From contig JAGIBP010000022.1 in assembly GCA_017744285.1 (NCBI GenBank), positions 1-64,000 of the forward strand: a stretch of 64,000 nucleotides of DNA. The letters run 5' to 3'. The position numbers and the translations under genes are program-made. Source of the stretch: Variovorax sp. (GTDB lineage: Bacteria > Pseudomonadota > Gammaproteobacteria > Burkholderiales > Burkholderiaceae_C). Of this stretch, positions 36,962 to 45,267 are shown in pieces. Positions within the stretch are counted from its first letter, which is position 1, and every line of letters starts with the position of its first letter. A model generated the notes under the pieces. The model was given only the letters and a program-made list of their open reading frames with translations. It was not told the origin of the DNA and searched no databases.

Positions 36962-37951
36962 TTACTTTTCCTTGAGGTCGGTCGTCTTCGCGATGCCCTG
37001 CCAGATGGCCGCGTCGCGCTTGATCGAGGCCGCGAACTGCTTGGCGGTGGCCTTCGCCGGCACGATCATGTTCTGGCCTTCGATCTTCTCGCGCACCTCG
37101 GGGCTCTGCTGCGCGCGGTTGATCTCCGCGTTGAGCCGGTCGATGATTTCCTGCGGCGTTCCGGCCGGCGCGAACACGCCATACCAGCCGTCGGCCTCGA
37201 ACTTGTAGCCCTGCTCCGCGAGCGTGGGCACGTCCTTCGTGGCGGGCCAGCGCTGCGAACCCGTCTGGCCCAGGGCCACCAGCCGGCCGGCGCGCATGTG
37301 CGGAATCGGCGAGGCGATGTCCATGAAGCCCACGCTGATGTTGTTGCCGATCAGGTCGGTCGCCTCGGACACGAGAGCCTTGTACGGCGCATGGGGCATG
37401 TCCAGGCCGTAGCGCGCCTTGATGCCTTCCATGGCCAGGTGGCCCGACGAGCCGGTGCCCCACGAGCCGTAGGCGAGCTTGCCCGGATGGGCCTTGGCGT
37501 AGGCCACCATGTCGGCCAGGTTCTTGAAGCCGGTGCTCGGGTTCGCCACCAGCAGGATGCCCGCGGCGCCCACCTGTGCGACGGGCACCAGGTCCTTCTC
37601 GGGATCGTAGGGAAGCTTGGGCAGCACCACCGGATTGAGGAGGATCGAGGACGACGGCGCGAACAGCAGCGTGTAGCCGTCGCCCGGCGCCTTGGCGACC
37701 GCGTCGCAGGCGATGAGGCCATTGGCGCCCGGCTTCGTGTCCACCACGACCGGCTGCTTGAGCACGTTCGACAGGGGCGCGGCGATCAGGCGGGCGAAGA
37801 TGTCGCCGCCGGCGCCGGCCGAGCCGGCCACCACCAGGCGGATCGGCCGGTCGGGCCAGTTGCCCGCGGGGGCGGCGAAGCTGCCGACGCCGGCGCCCAT
37901 CAGCATGCCGCCGAGCAAGACGGTGCGTCGGTTGAGAGAGGTGTGATTCAT
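36962..37951 (-). CDS. Bug-family solute-binding protein
   Basis: A 329-residue periplasmic binding protein with a Tat-like leader (NRRTVLLGGMLMGAGVGSFA) and the TctC/Bug core: IRLVVAGSAGAGGDIFARLI, VVVDTKPGANGLIACDAVAK, PYDPEKDLVPVAQVG, and GSSGHLAMEGIK. No TctA/TctB genes accompany it. It lies between the two LLM monooxygenase genes, 27 bases downstream of copy 2 on the same strand, so its ligand is plausibly the substrate of that pathway. A terminator follows. Confidence 0.9.
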   Translation of the reverse strand: MNHTSLNRRTVLLGGMLMGAGVGSFAAPAGNWPDRPIRLVVAGSAGAGGDIFARLIAAPLSNVLKQPVVVDTKPGANGLIACDAVAKAPGDGYTLLFAPSSSILLNPVVLPKLPYDPEKDLVPVAQVGAAGILLVANPSTGFKNLADMVAYAKAHPGKLAYGSWGTGSSGHLAMEGIKARYGLDMPHAPYKALVSEATDLIGNNISVGFMDIASPIPHMRAGRLVALGQTGSQRWPATKDVPTLAEQGYKFEADGWYGVFAPAGTPQEIIDRLNAEINRAQQSPEVREKIEGQNMIVPAKATAKQFAASIKRDAAIWQGIAKTTDLKEK

Positions 37952-37978
37952 GCAAGGTCTCCTGTTTTCGAATTCGCG

Positions 37979-39058
37979 TCAGGCGGCCAGCGCCTCGGCC
38001 GGCGGCCGGTTGCGATTGAGTTCCTTCTGGATGGCGGGAATGATCCGCTCGCCCCAGAGTTCGATCTGCCGCAGCATGGTCTTCTGGTCGAAGTCGCCGA
38101 GCTGGGTCTGCAGCGCGATGTGCTTGGGCTTGAGGATGCTGATTTCTTCCAGCATCCTGTCGATGACTTGGTTGACCGAGCCCACGGGGAGGTTCCCGCG
38201 CAACTGTTCGAGCGTCGGGTCGGTCTCGTAAGGCACTTCCTTGATCATGTAGCCGTCGTCCGATTGCGAGCGGCGGTACTTGAGGCTTTCGGAAATGCGG
38301 CGCTGGAACAGCGCGCAGCCGAGGTAGGCGTCGATCTCGGCCTGGTTGTCGGACGCGTAGGCGCAGCGCAGGAAGCCGAACTTCACGTCGCGGTCCAGGT
38401 CCTTGCCGTTCTCGTCGGCCACCTTCACGAGCCGCTCGCGCAGGCCGCGGATGGCCTCGGTGCCGTTGAGCAGCGCGGTCACGAACAGGTTGTAGTTCTC
38501 GCGCACGCCGCGACCGAGCGTGACCGGATTGCCGGAGGTCACCCACACCGGCGGCATCGGCGCCTGCACGCAGCGCACCGCGATGGAGCTCGGCGGGATC
38601 TTCAGGAACTGGCCATCGTGCGAGAAGATCTTCTGGGTCAGGCCCTTGGGCAGGATGTCCAGGAATTCGTTGTAGATCGCGCCCGAATCGGCAATCTTGA
38701 CGCCGAAGCGCTCGAATTCGAATTCCTGGTAGCCCGAACCCACTCCCAGATCGAGCCGGCCATTGGAAACCGTATCCGCAAAACCGACCTCGGCCAGGAA
38801 ACGGGCAGGCTGGTAGAGTGGCAGGATACAGACGGCGGTACCCAGGCGAATGCGCTCGGTCTTTGCCGCCATGTGAGCCACCATCATCAGCGGCGAAGGC
38901 GACAGCGAATAATTGTTGAAATGGTGCTCCGCGTACCAGGCACTATGAAATCCAGCCTGCTCCGCCATCACGGTTTGCTGGATCGAATTATTGATGACCT
39001 GCTGCGAAGTCTGATGGTAGCCGCGCTGCTGCGCGAGAATGAATACACCGAATTCCAT
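37979..39058 (-). CDS. Luciferase-like (LLM) flavin-dependent monooxygenase, copy 2
   Basis: A 359-residue paralogue of the gene at 35688-36755. Both begin MEFGVFILAQQRGYHQTSQQ, share the WYAEHHFNNYSLSPSP block, and diverge in scattered substitutions and at the C-terminus (RNRPPAEALAA here, GSMSTVAA there). The catalytic His and FMN-phosphate region are intact in both, so both may be active with different substrate preference, or could form a heterodimer like luciferase alpha/beta. It is first in its transcript, divergent from a LysR regulator. GGAG precedes ATG 39058. Confidence 0.88.
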   Translation of the reverse strand: MEFGVFILAQQRGYHQTSQQVINNSIQQTVMAEQAGFHSAWYAEHHFNNYSLSPSPLMMVAHMAAKTERIRLGTAVCILPLYQPARFLAEVGFADTVSNGRLDLGVGSGYQEFEFERFGVKIADSGAIYNEFLDILPKGLTQKIFSHDGQFLKIPPSSIAVRCVQAPMPPVWVTSGNPVTLGRGVRENYNLFVTALLNGTEAIRGLRERLVKVADENGKDLDRDVKFGFLRCAYASDNQAEIDAYLGCALFQRRISESLKYRRSQSDDGYMIKEVPYETDPTLEQLRGNLPVGSVNQVIDRMLEEISILKPKHIALQTQLGDFDQKTMLRQIELWGERIIPAIQKELNRNRPPAEALAA

Positions 39059-39134
39059 GCTTTGTCTCCGGGAAAATTCGCCCGCGCAAGAGTTGGCAAA
39101 TTCTAGGCAGGCGAACCGGGTCGGGTATGGCTGA

Positions 39135-39154
39135 AACTGCAGATCAGAACTGCA
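39135..39154. promoter_or_regulatory. AACTGCA direct repeats in the LLM2 / LysR divergent promoter
   Basis: AACTGCA occurs at 39135-39141 and 39148-39154, 13 bases apart, within the 111-base gap between divergent genes and close to the LysR start. LysR-type regulators usually bind near such a shared promoter; the repeats are a candidate site. No functional evidence. Confidence 0.35.
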
Positions 39155-39169
39155 TCAATTGGAGGATTC

Positions 39170-40132
39170 ATGGATAGGTTGCGCGCCATGGAACTGTTCC
39201 TGTCGATCTCGCAGACACGGAACTTTTCCGAGACGGCTCGTCGCTTCGGTATCTCGGCGACCGGGGTGTCGCGCATGATCACGGACATCGAAGAAGAGCT
39301 GAAGGTCAAGCTGCTCCTGCGCTCGACGCGGCAGATCGCGCTGACCGAATCGGGCCAGGAATACGCCCGCCAGCTCGAAGGCATCCTGTGGCGCATCAAC
39401 GAGCTGCAGACCAACATCACCGCGATCAGCTCCCGGCCGCAGGGCCTCCTTCGCGTGCATTCGCGCATGATGTTCGGGCTGGGCGTGCTGCCCAACCTGA
39501 TCGCGGGCTTTCGCAAGCTCTATCCCGAGATCCACATCCAGCTCACGCTGGGCGAGACGGCGGTGGACCTGCGACGCAACCAGTTCGACGTCGATTTCCG
39601 CATCTCGCCGCCATTGGAGGCCGGCGTCAAGCGCCGCAAGCTGTTCCAGAGTGAGCGCTACCTCGTGGCCTCGCCCGCCTATCTCGCGGGCCGGCCCGGC
39701 CTGCAGGCCCCCGAGGACATCCTGGTGCACGACTGCCTGGCCTACCAGTTGCCGGGCGACGACTACGTCTGGCTGTTCAAGCAAGAGGAGCCGTTGCGCC
39801 AGGTCACGTTCCAGCCCCGCCACGTCACCAACAGCGGTGTCGCGCTGCTGGAGCTCGCCCGCCTCGGCGAGGGCCTGGCGCTGCTGGACGACTACACGGT
39901 GCACAACGACATCCGCCAGGGGCGGCTCGTGCGGCTGCTGCCCGACTACCGGATCAGCAACAAGGGCTTCGACGAAGGCATGTACGCGACCATCCTGGAC
40001 ACGCCGATCATCCCGACCAAGATCCGCCTGTTCCTGGATTTCGTGGCGGAACATGTGGCCGGGCCCGAACTGCGCTTCTCGGCCCACGGCAGCGCCGCGG
40101 CGCCCGACCGCCCGCCGACCGCCCAGGCCTAG
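39170..40132 (+). CDS. LysR-family transcriptional regulator
   Basis: A 320-residue regulator. Residues 1-60 are the winged HTH (MDRLRAMELFLSISQTRNFS, ISATGVSRMITDIEEEL), and the rest is the substrate-binding domain (PQGLLRVHSRMMFGLGVLPN, FDVDFRISPPLEAGVKRRKL). GGAGG stands five bases before ATG 39170. Divergence from LLM copy 2 suggests that it controls the monooxygenase-Bug genes in response to a pathway compound. Its TAG shares a CTAG with the convergent SMP-30 gene. Confidence 0.9.
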   Translation: MDRLRAMELFLSISQTRNFSETARRFGISATGVSRMITDIEEELKVKLLLRSTRQIALTESGQEYARQLEGILWRINELQTNITAISSRPQGLLRVHSRMMFGLGVLPNLIAGFRKLYPEIHIQLTLGETAVDLRRNQFDVDFRISPPLEAGVKRRKLFQSERYLVASPAYLAGRPGLQAPEDILVHDCLAYQLPGDDYVWLFKQEEPLRQVTFQPRHVTNSGVALLELARLGEGLALLDDYTVHNDIRQGRLVRLLPDYRISNKGFDEGMYATILDTPIIPTKIRLFLDFVAEHVAGPELRFSAHGSAAAPDRPPTAQA

Positions 40133-41010
40133 AGCGGCAGCCGGCATGCGGGGCGCGGCAGCCCCCGGAATCCGAGCCCGGTGACCTTGAGCACGGCGCC
40201 GTCGAGCGCCCCGGACGCGGTGAGGCGGCCGCTGTCGCTGATGCTGGTCACGAACAGCTCGTCCATGCCGGCCCCGCCGAAGCACAGCGCGCTCGGGTGG
40301 GTCAGCGGCAGGTCGATGCGGTGGGTGAGCGCGCCCGCCATGTCGAACCGGGCGATCGCCCCGACGCGCACCAGGGCGGTCCACAAGCCCCCTTCGGTGT
40401 CGAAGGCGCAGCCGTCGGGCCCGGAACCCTGCGCCCCGGTGTCGAGGAAGACGCGCTTGTCCGACAGCGTGCCGTCGGCCGCCAGCGCATAGGAATGGAT
40501 GAGCCGCGTGGCGCTGTCGGCCACGTGCAGCCGGCCGTTGACCGGGTTCACGCAGGGGCCGTTGGTGATGCCGATCCCGTCGTCCAGCTTGTGCAGGGCG
40601 AGCGCGGTATCGAGGCGGTAGAGCCCGCCCAGCGGCGGCTCGCCGGCTTCGCGGAACACGTGCATGGTGCCGGTCACGAAGCTGCCGTCGGCCAGGGAAA
40701 TGCCGTCGTTCAGGCGCAGGTCGGGGTGGCTGACCTCGATGCGGGCGAGCGAGCGCAGCTGACCGCTTTGCAGGTTGAGCGCCGCGATTTCTTCCTTGAG
40801 CGAGAGCACGATCCAGTCGCCGCCGTCGCCGTTGAACGCGAAGGAGCCGAGCGGCGCGGGCGCCTCGTGGCGCGCCGTCACTTGGCCGGTGCCAGGGTCG
40901 AGCGCGAGGATCAGCCCCTGCCGGCAGTCCAGCAGCCACAGCTGACCGCCATGCCACACGGGGCATTCGCCCAATGCCAGCTTCAAATCACCGAGGCGCT
41001 GAATTTCCAT
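40129..41010 (-). CDS. SMP-30/gluconolactonase-family hydrolase
   Basis: A 293-residue six-bladed propeller of the SMP-30 lactonase type. Visible elements are LALGECPVWHGGQLWLLDCR (metal-binding Glu in LGECP), LRLNDGISLADGSFVTGTM (metal Asn), and GPDGCAFDTEGGLWTALVR (Asp). It probably hydrolyses a lactone. A Baeyer-Villiger-type LLM oxygenation would create a lactone, so this could be the next step; that is inference. ATG 41010 was chosen, but no Shine-Dalgarno sequence precedes it; the upstream 29 codons opening with TTG have weak coding character. Confidence 0.85.
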   Translation of the reverse strand: MEIQRLGDLKLALGECPVWHGGQLWLLDCRQGLILALDPGTGQVTARHEAPAPLGSFAFNGDGGDWIVLSLKEEIAALNLQSGQLRSLARIEVSHPDLRLNDGISLADGSFVTGTMHVFREAGEPPLGGLYRLDTALALHKLDDGIGITNGPCVNPVNGRLHVADSATRLIHSYALAADGTLSDKRVFLDTGAQGSGPDGCAFDTEGGLWTALVRVGAIARFDMAGALTHRIDLPLTHPSALCFGGAGMDELFVTSISDSGRLTASGALDGAVLKVTGLGFRGLPRPACRLPL

Positions 41011-41058
41011 TTTTTTGGCGCCGAATTGCCTTTCGGCCCGGGCGATCAAATAAGAAAT

Positions 41059-41075
41059 CAATTCGAATCGAATTG
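41059..41075. promoter_or_regulatory. Perfect 17-base dyad upstream of the SMP-30 gene
   Basis: CAATTCGA-A-TCGAATTG is a perfect inverted repeat with a one-base centre, 49 bases before the SMP-30 start. The surrounding 278 bases are notably AT-rich compared with the window. It is a strong operator candidate for one of the local regulators. Confidence 0.5.
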
Positions 41076-41220
41076 GTTCGGGCCAGATGGAATTCAAATC
41101 GCCCGAATGAGCGGCAAACCGCCGCGCCGGCGCATCCTAGCAGTCCAGCCACCGGAGAATGCTTCATTTTTTGCAGGACACCTCTCCAGAGGATGACAAA
41201 GCGAATTGAGGGGCCGTTTC

Positions 41221-41226
41221 TATAAT
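41221..41226 (+). promoter_or_regulatory. Consensus -10 element before the third Bug gene
   Basis: TATAAT is a perfect sigma-70 -10 hexamer, rare in this GC-rich window, 62 bases before the Bug start. A matching -35 at normal spacing was not found; an ATGACA at 41193-41198 is too far. An activator may compensate. Confidence 0.45.
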
Positions 41227-41288
41227 TTGCCGCGAGACAAACCAGCGGCCGGCGCTTTAACGGCCCGCCCCCGCAGCCAGGAACACAG

Positions 41289-42269
41289 ATGCCCACGATT
41301 TCCGCCATTCGCCGTCGGTTGCTGCTCGGCATTGCAGTTCTTGGCGCCCTGTCGCCGCTCGCCGCGGTGGCCCAGGCGCACTACCCCTCCAAGCCGCTCA
41401 AGCTCATCGTGCCCTACCCGCCGGGCGCCGCGACCGACAACATTTCCCGCGCGTTCGGCCAGGAGCTGGCCCGGATCCTGGGGCAGCCCGTGGTGGTGGA
41501 AAACCGCCCCGGCGGCGGTTCGGCGGTGGGCATCGTCGCCGCCAAGGGCCAGCCCGCCGACGGCTACACGCTGCTCGTGCATGCCGACGGGTTCTACAGC
41601 GCCAAGCTCGCCACGCCGGGCCTGGGCTACGAGTTCTCCGACTTCGAGATCCTCGCGCCGCTGGCCCAGAGCAGCTATGCCTTCATCGTGCCGGCCGACC
41701 GCGGCTGGAAGCAACTGGGGGACCTCCAGCGCGCCCATCGCGAGATCGACCTGGGCAGCCTCGACCTGGGCGTGGGCGTCTACTCCATGCTGGCCGGCCG
41801 GCTCGCCGCCGACACCGGCATCCGCTATCGCACCATTCCGTTCAAGGGCGGCGCCGAAGGCCTCACGGCCATCCTCGCGGGCCAGATCGATGGCTACTTC
41901 ACCACGATCGGCACCACCCAGAGCGTCAAGGACAGCCCCAAGGTCAAGGTGCTGGCCACCACCGGCGTGCCGGGCAGCAGCGCCGACTTCCTGCCAGGGG
42001 TGAAGACCTTCAAGGAACTCGGGCTGCCGAACATGGTGTTCAGCAGCAGCTACAGCGTGGCCGCGCGGGCCGACACGCCCGCGCCGGTCAAGGAACAGCT
42101 CGCGCGTGCCGTGCGGCAGGCCGCCGCGTCGGACGCCATGAAGGCCGCGCGCCGTCGGCTGTACCTGGAGGACTACGCCGGCAGCCTGGAGGACTACAAG
42201 CGCGACCTCGGGCGCGTGTCCAAGGAATTCGAAGCCGCCCTGGCCGAAGGCGCCAAGGCAGCGAAATGA
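41289..42269 (+). CDS. Bug-family solute-binding protein
   Basis: A 326-residue periplasmic binding protein with a signal peptide (RRRLLLGIAVLGALSPLAAV) and the Bug features LKLIVPYPPGAATDNISRAF, VVVENRPGGGSAVGIVAAKG, and ADGYTLLVHADGFYSAK. It is the third orphan Bug gene in this cluster. AGGA precedes ATG 41289 by six bases. It is upstream of the CoA-pathway operon on the same strand, separated by 72 bases from the crotonase gene, so it may be the first gene of that operon and bind the acid that the acyl-CoA synthetase activates. Confidence 0.9.
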   Translation: MPTISAIRRRLLLGIAVLGALSPLAAVAQAHYPSKPLKLIVPYPPGAATDNISRAFGQELARILGQPVVVENRPGGGSAVGIVAAKGQPADGYTLLVHADGFYSAKLATPGLGYEFSDFEILAPLAQSSYAFIVPADRGWKQLGDLQRAHREIDLGSLDLGVGVYSMLAGRLAADTGIRYRTIPFKGGAEGLTAILAGQIDGYFTTIGTTQSVKDSPKVKVLATTGVPGSSADFLPGVKTFKELGLPNMVFSSSYSVAARADTPAPVKEQLARAVRQAAASDAMKAARRRLYLEDYAGSLEDYKRDLGRVSKEFEAALAEGAKAAK

Positions 42270-42341
42270 GCACCGCCGATCCGGTGGTGCATGTCCCCTA
42301 TCCGTGCGGCGACACGCCGCCTTCTGTTCGTGAGGTGATGT

Positions 42342-43112
42342 ATGAGTCATGAGTGGGTTCGTTTGGAAGTCTCCGAGGGCGTGGCCCTGGTCACGATGGA
42401 CCGCAAGCCGGTCAATGCGCTGAGCCGCGAGATGCGCCGCCAGCTGGTGGCCACCTTCGACGCGATCTCCGAGCGCGAGGACATCCGCTGCGCGGTGCTG
42501 ACCGGCACCGGCAGCGTGTTCTGCGCCGGCGCGGACCTGAAGGACCGGCCCGACAGCACCGTCGCGGGCGACTTCCTCGATCACAACCGCATCACGCGCG
42601 AGACCGGCAACGCGATCCGCGAATGCGCCAAGCCGGTGATCGCGGCGATCAACGGCACCGCGCTCGGCGCCGGGCTGGGCCTCGCGGCGGCGTGCGACAT
42701 CCTCTACGCCTCGGAGAACGCCACCGTGGGCATGCCCGAGATCAACGTCGGCCTGGCCGGCGGCGCCTCCATGCTCAAGACGCTGTTCGGCCGCTCCACC
42801 CTGCGCCGAATGTTCTTCACGGGCCAGCGCCTCACCGCGCAGGAGCTGCTGAAGCGCAACGTGGTCGACGACGTGCTGTCCGAGAAGGACCTGCTGCCCT
42901 TCACGATGGGCATCGCCCGCGAGATCGCCTCGAAGGCGCCGCTGGCCATCGTCTACGCCAAGCGCGCGGCCAATATGGTCGACGTGATGCCGCAGCGCGA
43001 TGCCTACCGCTTCGAGCAGGAGTTCACCGTGGCGCTCTCGAAGACCGAGGACGCGCGCGAGGCGCGCATGGCCTTCCTCGAAAAGCGCGCGCCGGTTTTC
43101 AAAGGACGCTGA
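42342..43112 (+). CDS. Enoyl-CoA hydratase/isomerase (crotonase) family protein
   Basis: A 256-residue crotonase with the oxyanion-hole segments VFCAGADLKDRP and AAINGTALGAGLGLAAACD. The first catalytic Glu position is kept (GMPEINVGLAGG), but the second, normally in a MEM-like helix before the TG motif, reads LRRMFFTGQR, with Arg at that place. It may therefore not be a simple hydratase. GAGGTG precedes the ATG by four bases. It is followed after two bases by the acyl-CoA synthetase gene. Confidence 0.88.
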   Translation: MSHEWVRLEVSEGVALVTMDRKPVNALSREMRRQLVATFDAISEREDIRCAVLTGTGSVFCAGADLKDRPDSTVAGDFLDHNRITRETGNAIRECAKPVIAAINGTALGAGLGLAAACDILYASENATVGMPEINVGLAGGASMLKTLFGRSTLRRMFFTGQRLTAQELLKRNVVDDVLSEKDLLPFTMGIAREIASKAPLAIVYAKRAANMVDVMPQRDAYRFEQEFTVALSKTEDAREARMAFLEKRAPVFKGR

Positions 43113-43114
43113 AC

Positions 43115-45256
43115 ATGCTGACGCAGGTACAGGCGGCGCCCGGCGCCGGGCTCGACGCATTCTTCAAGGCGACCGCCGTGGCGGTGATCGGCGCATCCGA
43201 TGACGTCACCAAGATCGGCGGCCGTCCCATCCAGCTGCTGCGCAAGTACGGCTGGGCGGGCGCCATCTACCCGATCAATCCCAAGGGCGGAACGATCCAG
43301 GACCTGCCGGCCTACGCCTCGATCCTGGACACGCCCACGGCGCCCGAACTGGCAATCGTGGCGGTGCCCGCGCAGGCCACGCTGCAGGCGGTGCGCGACT
43401 GCGGCAGCCGCGGCGTGCGCGGCGTGATCGTGCTGTCCACCGGCTTCGCCGAGGCCGGCCCCGAAGGCGCGGCGCTGCAGGCCGAGCTGGTGCAGGCGGC
43501 GCGCCACCACGGCATGCGGCTCCTGGGCCCGAACTGCCTGGGCGCGGTGAACGTGACGGACCGGCTGGTGGGCTCGTTCTCCATTGCGCTGGAACAAAGC
43601 ATGCCGCCCGCCGGACAGGTGGGCATCGTCTCGCAGTCGGGCAACATCGGCAGCTTCACCATGCGCACCATGGCCGATCGCGGCCTCGGCGTGAGCCGCT
43701 TCATCGCCACCGGCAACGAAGCCGACGTGGACGTGGCCGATGGCATCGCCGCGCTGGCCGAGGACCCGGCCACGCGCATCATCCTGTGCTGCATGGAAAC
43801 CTGCCGCCATGCCGGGCGGCTGATCGAGGCGCTGGACCTCGCGCGCCGGCACAAGAAGCCGGTGATCGTGCTGAAGATCGGCGCCACCGACGAAGGCCAG
43901 GCGGCCGCCGCCTCGCACACCGGCGCGCTCACTGGATCGGACGCGGTGTTCGACGCCGTCTTCCGCCGCTATGGCGTGCTGCGCGTGCGCTCGTTCGAGG
44001 AGCTGCTCGACGTCGGCCACGCCGCCACGCTGCTGGGCGCCGAACGGCTGCCCACCACCGACGCCGTGACGCTGGTGGCGGCCTCGGGCGGCTTCGGCAT
44101 CATGATGGCCGACGCGATGGTCGAAGCCGGCATGACGCTGCCGCAGCTCGCCGACACCACGAAGGCCCGCATCCGCGAGGCCGTGCCGACCGCCGGCACG
44201 AACAATCCGGTCGACGCCTCGGCCCAGATGTCGGCGCGGCCCGACATCCTGCTCAAGATGCTGACCGCGCTGCAGGACGACGCGAGCGGCAGCACGCTGG
44301 TGCTGCTGCTGGCGCTGTCGCTGCACAACCCGCGCCTGCGCGGCGTGTACCTGGAGGCGCTGACGAAGATCCGCGCCAGCCACCCCGACCGGCTGATGGT
44401 CCTCATCAGCAGCGGCCCGGCCGATGCCGTGGCCGAGATCAATGCGCTCGGCATCCCGGTGTTCCCGAGCATTCCGGCCGCGGCCACCGGCCTCGCCGGC
44501 CTGGTCCGGCTGGGGCAGCTCGCCGCCCTGCCACCGGCCGCCGCGTATGGCGGCCCGGTCGACGCGGTCGACCCGGCCGTGTTCCGCAACGAGTTCCATG
44601 CCAAGAAGGCCCTCGCGGCGGCCGGCATCAGCGTGCCGCGCGAGGAGATCGTGGGCTCGGCCGACGAGGCCGTGCGCAGCGCGCGGGCCACGGGCTATCC
44701 GGTGGTGCTCAAGATCGCTTCGGAGGACATCGCCCACAAGACCGAGATCGGCGGCGTGGCGCTCGACCTGCGCGACGACGACGCGGTGCGCGAGGCCCAT
44801 GCCCGCATCATGGCCAACGCGCGGCAGCACGCGCCCGAGGCGCGCCTCGACGGCGTGCTGGTGGCGCCGATGGTGCGCGGCGGCGTGGAGCTGATCGCCG
44901 GCGTCTCGCGCGACCCGGTGTTCGGCCCGGTGGTCATGGTGGGCCTGGGCGGCATCTACGCCGAGATCTTCAAGGACGTCGCGGTGCAGGTCGCGCCGGT
45001 CTCCGAGGACGAGGCGCTGCGGATGATCCGCGGCCTCAAGATGTTCCCGCTGCTCGACGGCGCACGCGGCCAGGCCAAGGCCGACGTGGCGGCCGCCGCC
45101 CGCACCGTGGCGCGGCTCTCGGAATTCGCCTGCCGCCACGCGGCCGACGTGGCCGAGATCGACATGAACCCCATCCTGGTCAAGCGCGAGGGCGAGGGGG
45201 TGCTCGTCCTCGACGCCCTGATGGTGCCGACCGCCAGCCATCCCTCTGCACATTGA
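43115..45256 (+). CDS. NDP-forming acyl-CoA synthetase
   Basis: A 713-residue acetate-CoA-ligase-type (ADP-forming) synthetase. Domains in order: CoA-binding (VAVIGASDDVTKIGGRPIQL, 25-125), succinyl-CoA-ligase-like (HGMRLLGPNCLGAVN, 130-300) with phosphorylated His268 in ASHTGALTGSD, a third flavodoxin-like domain, and an ATP-grasp domain from about 490 (VVLKIASEDIAHKTEIGGVA). It converts a carboxylic acid, ATP and CoA to acyl-CoA, ADP and phosphate. The acid is unknown. AAAGGA precedes ATG 43115. It commits substrate to the CoA-linked steps encoded by the neighbouring genes. Confidence 0.92.
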   Translation: MLTQVQAAPGAGLDAFFKATAVAVIGASDDVTKIGGRPIQLLRKYGWAGAIYPINPKGGTIQDLPAYASILDTPTAPELAIVAVPAQATLQAVRDCGSRGVRGVIVLSTGFAEAGPEGAALQAELVQAARHHGMRLLGPNCLGAVNVTDRLVGSFSIALEQSMPPAGQVGIVSQSGNIGSFTMRTMADRGLGVSRFIATGNEADVDVADGIAALAEDPATRIILCCMETCRHAGRLIEALDLARRHKKPVIVLKIGATDEGQAAAASHTGALTGSDAVFDAVFRRYGVLRVRSFEELLDVGHAATLLGAERLPTTDAVTLVAASGGFGIMMADAMVEAGMTLPQLADTTKARIREAVPTAGTNNPVDASAQMSARPDILLKMLTALQDDASGSTLVLLLALSLHNPRLRGVYLEALTKIRASHPDRLMVLISSGPADAVAEINALGIPVFPSIPAAATGLAGLVRLGQLAALPPAAAYGGPVDAVDPAVFRNEFHAKKALAAAGISVPREEIVGSADEAVRSARATGYPVVLKIASEDIAHKTEIGGVALDLRDDDAVREAHARIMANARQHAPEARLDGVLVAPMVRGGVELIAGVSRDPVFGPVVMVGLGGIYAEIFKDVAVQVAPVSEDEALRMIRGLKMFPLLDGARGQAKADVAAAARTVARLSEFACRHAADVAEIDMNPILVKREGEGVLVLDALMVPTASHPSAH

Positions 45257-45267
45257 AAACGACGCTC

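Noticed and set aside
35688..38546. A 952-codon minus-strand frame joining LLM copy 1 to upstream sequence
   Set aside because: Its N-terminal part is antisense or out-of-frame to the Bug and LLM2 genes; the LLM protein begins at ATG 36755 with a ribosome site.
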